Source: Hybos culiciformis
Lineage: Eukaryota; Arthropoda; Insecta; Diptera; Hybotidae
DNA: 64,000 nt
Direction of reading: 5' to 3'
Assembly (NCBI GenBank): GCA_964007475.1
Contig: CAXFZM010000265.1
Span: 1 to 64,000, forward strand
Shown here: positions 60,629-64,000 of the stretch, piece by piece
Layout of the letters: each line of letters opens with the position of its first letter
Numbering within the stretch: the stretch's first letter is position 1
Notes under the pieces: model-generated
The model's database searches: none
Seen by the model: the letters and a program-made list of their open reading frames with translations, nothing else
Told to the model about the DNA's origin: nothing
Position numbers and translations under genes: made by a program

Positions 60629-62849
60629 TTTTTAGATCCGGAGAAATAAACGATAAGGTGAGCAAACCCCCTAACTTAACACATAAAATGTTGACTTTGG
60701 GCTGGTTATTTGTTCATTACTCCGGTTCTAGACCTCGGAGAACCTCCGTTTTTGGCTTAAATTAAAGGTCTAAAAATTACGCTTCTTTCTGTGCAATTTT
60801 TATGTAAATCGGTTTTCTAGATCCGGAGAAATAAACGATAAGGTGAGCAAACCCCCTAACTTTAACACATAAAATGTTGACTTTGGGCTGGTTTTTTGTT
60901 CATTACTCCGGCTCCAGACCTCGGAGAACCTCCATTTTTGGCTTAAATTAAAGGTCTAGAAATAACGCTTCTTTCTGTGCAATTTTTATGTAAATCAGTT
61001 TTCTAGATCCGGAGAAAAAAACGATAAGGTGAGCAAACCCCCTAACTTTAACACATAAAATGTTGACTTTGGGCTGGTTTTTTGTTCATTACTCGGGCTC
61101 CAGACCTCGGAGAACCTCCGTTTTTGGCTTAAATTAAAGGTCTAAAAATTACGCTTCTTTCTGTGCAATTTTTATGTAAATCGGTTTTCTAGATCCGGAG
61201 AAATAAACGATAAGGTGAGCAAACCCCCTAACTTTAACACATAAAATGTTGACTTTGGGCTGGTTTTTTGTTCATTACTCCGGCTCCAGACCTCGGAGAA
61301 CCTCCATTTTTGGCTTAAATTAAAGGTCTAGAAATTACGCTTCTTTCTGTGCAATTTTTATGTAAATCGGTTTTCTAGATCCGGAGAAGTAAACGATAAG
61401 GTGAGCAAACCCCCTAACTTAACACATAAAATGTTGACTTTGGGCTGGTTTTTTGTTCATTACTCCGGTTCTAGACCTCGGAGAACCTCCGTTTTTGGCT
61501 TAAATTAAAGGTCTAAAAATTACGCTTCTTTCTGTGCAATTTTTATGTAAATCGGTTTTCTAGATCCGGAGAAATAAACGATAAGGTGAGCAAACCCCCT
61601 AACTTTAACACATAAAATGTTGACTTTGGGCTGGTTTTTTGTTCATTACTCCGGCTCCAGACCTCGGAGAACCTCCATTTTTGGCTTAAATTAAAGGTCT
61701 AGAAATTACGCTTCTTTCTGTGCAATTTTTATGAAAATCGGTTTTCTAGATCCGGAGAAATAAACGATAAGGTGAGCAAACCCCCTAACTTTAACACATA
61801 AAATGTTGACTTTGGGCTGGTTTTTTGTTCATTACTCGGCTCCAGACCTCGGAGAACCTCCATTTTTGGCTTAAATTAAAGGTCTAGAAATTACGCTTCT
61901 TTCTGTCCAATTTTTATGTAAATCGGTTTTCTAGATCCGGAGAAATAAACGATAAGGTGAGCAAACCCCCTAACTTTAACACATAAAATGTTGACTTTGG
62001 GCTGGTTTTTTGTTCATTACTCCGGCTCCAGACCTCGGAGAACCTCCATTTTTGGCTTAAATTAAAGGTCTAGAAATTACGCTTCTTTCTGTGCAATTTT
62101 TATGTAAATCGGTTTTCTAGATCCGGAGAAGTAAACGATAAGGTGAGCAAACCCCCTAACTTAACACATAAAATGTTGACTTTGGGCTGGTTTTTTGTTC
62201 ATTACTCCGGTTCTAGACCTCGGAGAACCTCCGTTTTTGGCTTAAATTAAAGGTCTAAAAATTACGCTTCTTTCTGTGCAATTTTTATGTAAATCGGTTT
62301 TCTAGATCCGGAGAAATAAACGATAAGGTGAGCAAACCCCCTAACTTTAACACATAAAATGTTGACTTTGGGCTGGTTTTTTGTTCATTACTCGGGCTCC
62401 AGACCTCGGAGAGCCTCCGTTTTTGGCTTAAATTAAGGGTCTAGAAATTACGCTTCTTTCTGTGCAATTTTTATGAAAATCGGGTTTCTAGATCCGGAGA
62501 AATAAACGATAAGGTGAGCAAACCCCCTAACTTTAACAAATAAAATGTTGACTTTGGGCTGGTTTTTTGTTCATTACTCCGGCTCCAGACCTCGGAGAAC
62601 CTTAATTTTTGGCTTAAATTAAAGGTCTAGAAATTACGCTTCTTTCTGTGCAATTTTTATGTAAATCGGTTTTTTAGATCCGGAGAAATAAACGATAAGG
62701 TGAGCAAACCCCCTAACTTAACACATAAAATGTTGACTTTGGGCTGGTTTTTTGTTCATTACTCCGGTTCTAGACCTCGGAGAACCTCCGTTTTTGGCTT
62801 AAATTAAAGGTCTAAAAATTACGCTTCTTTCTGTGCAATTTTTATGTAA

Positions 62850-62893
62850 ATCGTTTTTTGTTCATTACTCCGGTTTTTTGTTCATTACTCCGG
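62850..62893. other. Deletion plus 20-bp microduplication, second copy
   Basis: Exact counterpart of 56847-56890 at 6003 bp. Both copies retain two complete 20-bp words, so the microduplication preceded the 6-kb duplication and has not yet been expanded or contracted. Confidence 0.9.
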
Positions 62894-64000
62894 CTCCAGA
62901 CCTCGGAGAACCTCCATTTTTGGCTTAAATTAAAGGTCTAGAAATTACGCTTCTTTCTGTGCAATTTTTATGTAAATCGGTTTTCTAGATCCGGAGAAGT
63001 AAACGATTAGGTGAGCAAACCTCTAACTTAACACATAAAATGTTGACTTTGGGCTGGTTTTTTGTTCATTACTCCGGTTCTAGACCTCGGAGAACCTCCG
63101 TTTTTGGCTTAAATTAAAGGTCTAAAAATTACGCTTCTTTCTGTGCAATTTTTATGTAAATCGGTTTTCTAGATCCGGAGAAATAAACGATAAGGTGAGC
63201 AAACCCCCTAACTTTAACACATAAAATGTTGACTTTGGGCTGGTTTTTTGTTCATTACTCCGGCTCCAGACCTCCTAGAACCTCCATTTTTGGCTTAAAC
63301 TAAAGGTCTAGAAATTACGCTTCTTTCTGTGCAATTTTTATGTAAATCGGTTTTCTAGATCCGGAGAAGTAAACGATAAGGTGAGCAAACCCCCTAACTT
63401 AACACATAAAATGTTGACTTTGGGCTGGTTTTTTGTTCATTACTCCGGTTCTAGACCTCGGAGAACCTCCGTTTTTGGCTTAAATTAAAGGTCTAAAAAT
63501 TACGCTTCTTTCTGTGCAATTTTTATGTAAATCGGTTTTCTAGATCCGGAGAAATAAACGATAAGGTGAGCAAACCCCCTAACTTTAACACATAAAATGT
63601 TGACTTTGGGCTGGTTTTTTGTTCATTACTCCTGCTCCAGACCTCGGAGAACCTCCATTTTTGGCTTAAATTAAAGGTCTAGAAATTACGCTTCTTTCTG
63701 TGCAATTTTTATGTAAATCGGTTTCTAGATCCGGAGAAATAAACGATAAGGTGAGCAAACCCCCTAACTTTAACACATAAAATGTTGACTTTGGGCTGGG
63801 TTTTTGTTCATTACTCGGGCTCCAGACCTCGGAGAACCTCCGTTTTTGGCTTAAATTAAAGGTCTAAAAATTACGCTTCTTTCTGTGCAATTTTTATGTA
63901 AATCGGTTTTCTAGATCCGGAGAAATAAACGATAAGGTGAGCAAACCCCCTAACTTAACACATAAAATGTTGACTTTGGGCTGGTTTTTGTTCATTACTC

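Larger units (their letters stand above)
1..64000. repeat. Satellite DNA array, ~186-bp monomer, ~345 head-to-tail copies
   Basis: Every line of the window can be read as the same ~186-bp unit, always in the same orientation, with no unrelated insertion. The start word ccgttttt recurs at 1, 187, 373 and 559, giving exact 186-bp steps at the left edge; single-base indels and a few partial monomers shift the phase later. The unit is about 39% GC. The length fits one nucleosome plus linker, and arrays of this kind with higher-order repeats are typical of eukaryotic centromeres and pericentromeres; that role is inferred, not shown. No coding region exists: 186 is 62 codons, so a frame closed in one monomer stays closed in the next, and the only open stretches (60-73 codons) occur where indels shift the frame. 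I do not recognise the family or host. Confidence 0.97.
58860..64000. repeat. 6003-bp tandem duplication, right copy (cut by the window end)
   Basis: Colinear with 52860-57997 up to the last base of the window; even the shortened gtttttgttc (T5) near 63985 matches that near 57985. The only differences I noticed are near 54585/60588 (an extra a in the left copy) and 54628/60630 (T5 against T6 in atcggttttttag). The array clearly continues past 64000. The start of this copy falls between the gaaaaaaacg monomer (~58855), whose variant is absent at 52852, and 59014. Confidence 0.88.

Noticed and set aside
1..64000. CRISPR array (regular repeats with spacers)
   Set aside because: The repeat is continuous with no unique spacers; the whole 186-bp unit is conserved, which is satellite and not repeat-spacer structure.
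1..64000. Tandem array of a gene family (5S rRNA, snRNA or histone units)
   Set aside because: The unit contains no rRNA, tRNA or snRNA motif that I recognise, no open frame and no promoter, and 186 bp is too short for most such units.
1..64000. Assignment to a named 186-bp satellite, such as those described in some fishes
   Set aside because: Unit length alone is no evidence of relationship, and I do not recognise sequence identity with any named family. A database search would be needed, so no host or family is claimed.

Overview
The window is one uninterrupted block of satellite DNA. From base 1 to base 64000 it is a head-to-tail array of a ~186-bp monomer, all copies in the same orientation, about 345 in total. 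I found no stretch of unrelated sequence: no protein-coding gene, RNA gene, transposon, CRISPR array or prokaryotic signal. The monomer is about 39% GC. A high-copy, nucleosome-sized monomer built into higher-order repeats (HORs) points to a eukaryotic nuclear genome, most likely centromeric or other constitutive heterochromatin. I do not recognise the satellite family and cannot name the host.

The information lies in the variant pattern. Monomers differ by a small set of recurrent variants, for example positions 175-182 reading as part of cctcggagaacc or cttcggcggacc, aaataaac or aagtaaac, ctttaac or cttaac, ccgttttt or ccattttt, tgtaaatcgg or tgaaaatcgg, ggctccag, ggttctag or tcgggctcc, and caattttt or caatgttt. 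Their order repeats over longer distances.

Layout: (1) 1-1.9 kb is a heterogeneous lead-in. (2) 1.9-14.8 kb is built on a 21-monomer HOR of 3905 bp, with one clean full copy, a second copy lacking three monomers, and older or truncated copies to the left. (3) 14.8-22.2 kb holds two ~3.3-kb copies at an offset of 4072 bp, each carrying a six-monomer HOR of 1116 bp. (4) 22.34-31.6 kb contains a duplication at an offset of 5950 bp. (5) 31.6-35.2 kb is a 7-monomer HOR of 1301 bp in about three copies. (6) 34.2-50.6 kb is a large tandem duplication with an offset of 8717 bp at its left end and 8467 bp after a 250-bp indel, with 1.49-kb and 3.07-kb duplications nested in or beside it. (7) 52.86-64.0 kb is a 6003-bp tandem duplication whose second copy runs off the window. 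This right-hand part is mostly an alternating dimer of 371 bp.

This is what repeated unequal exchange or replication-based amplification produces: segments of several sizes copied in tandem, later copies burying earlier ones, and a few partial-monomer junctions that act as unique tags for each event. The tags at 40145/48612/51684, 54613/60615 and 56851/62854 recur at exactly the duplication offsets, which is the best evidence in the window for the order of events. The repeated blocks are nearly identical, so amplification looks recent. An assembly error in so repetitive a region cannot be excluded from the sequence alone. I found no hidden functional system; the noteworthy content is the HOR architecture, a conserved dyad, the CpG pattern and the marked junctions.
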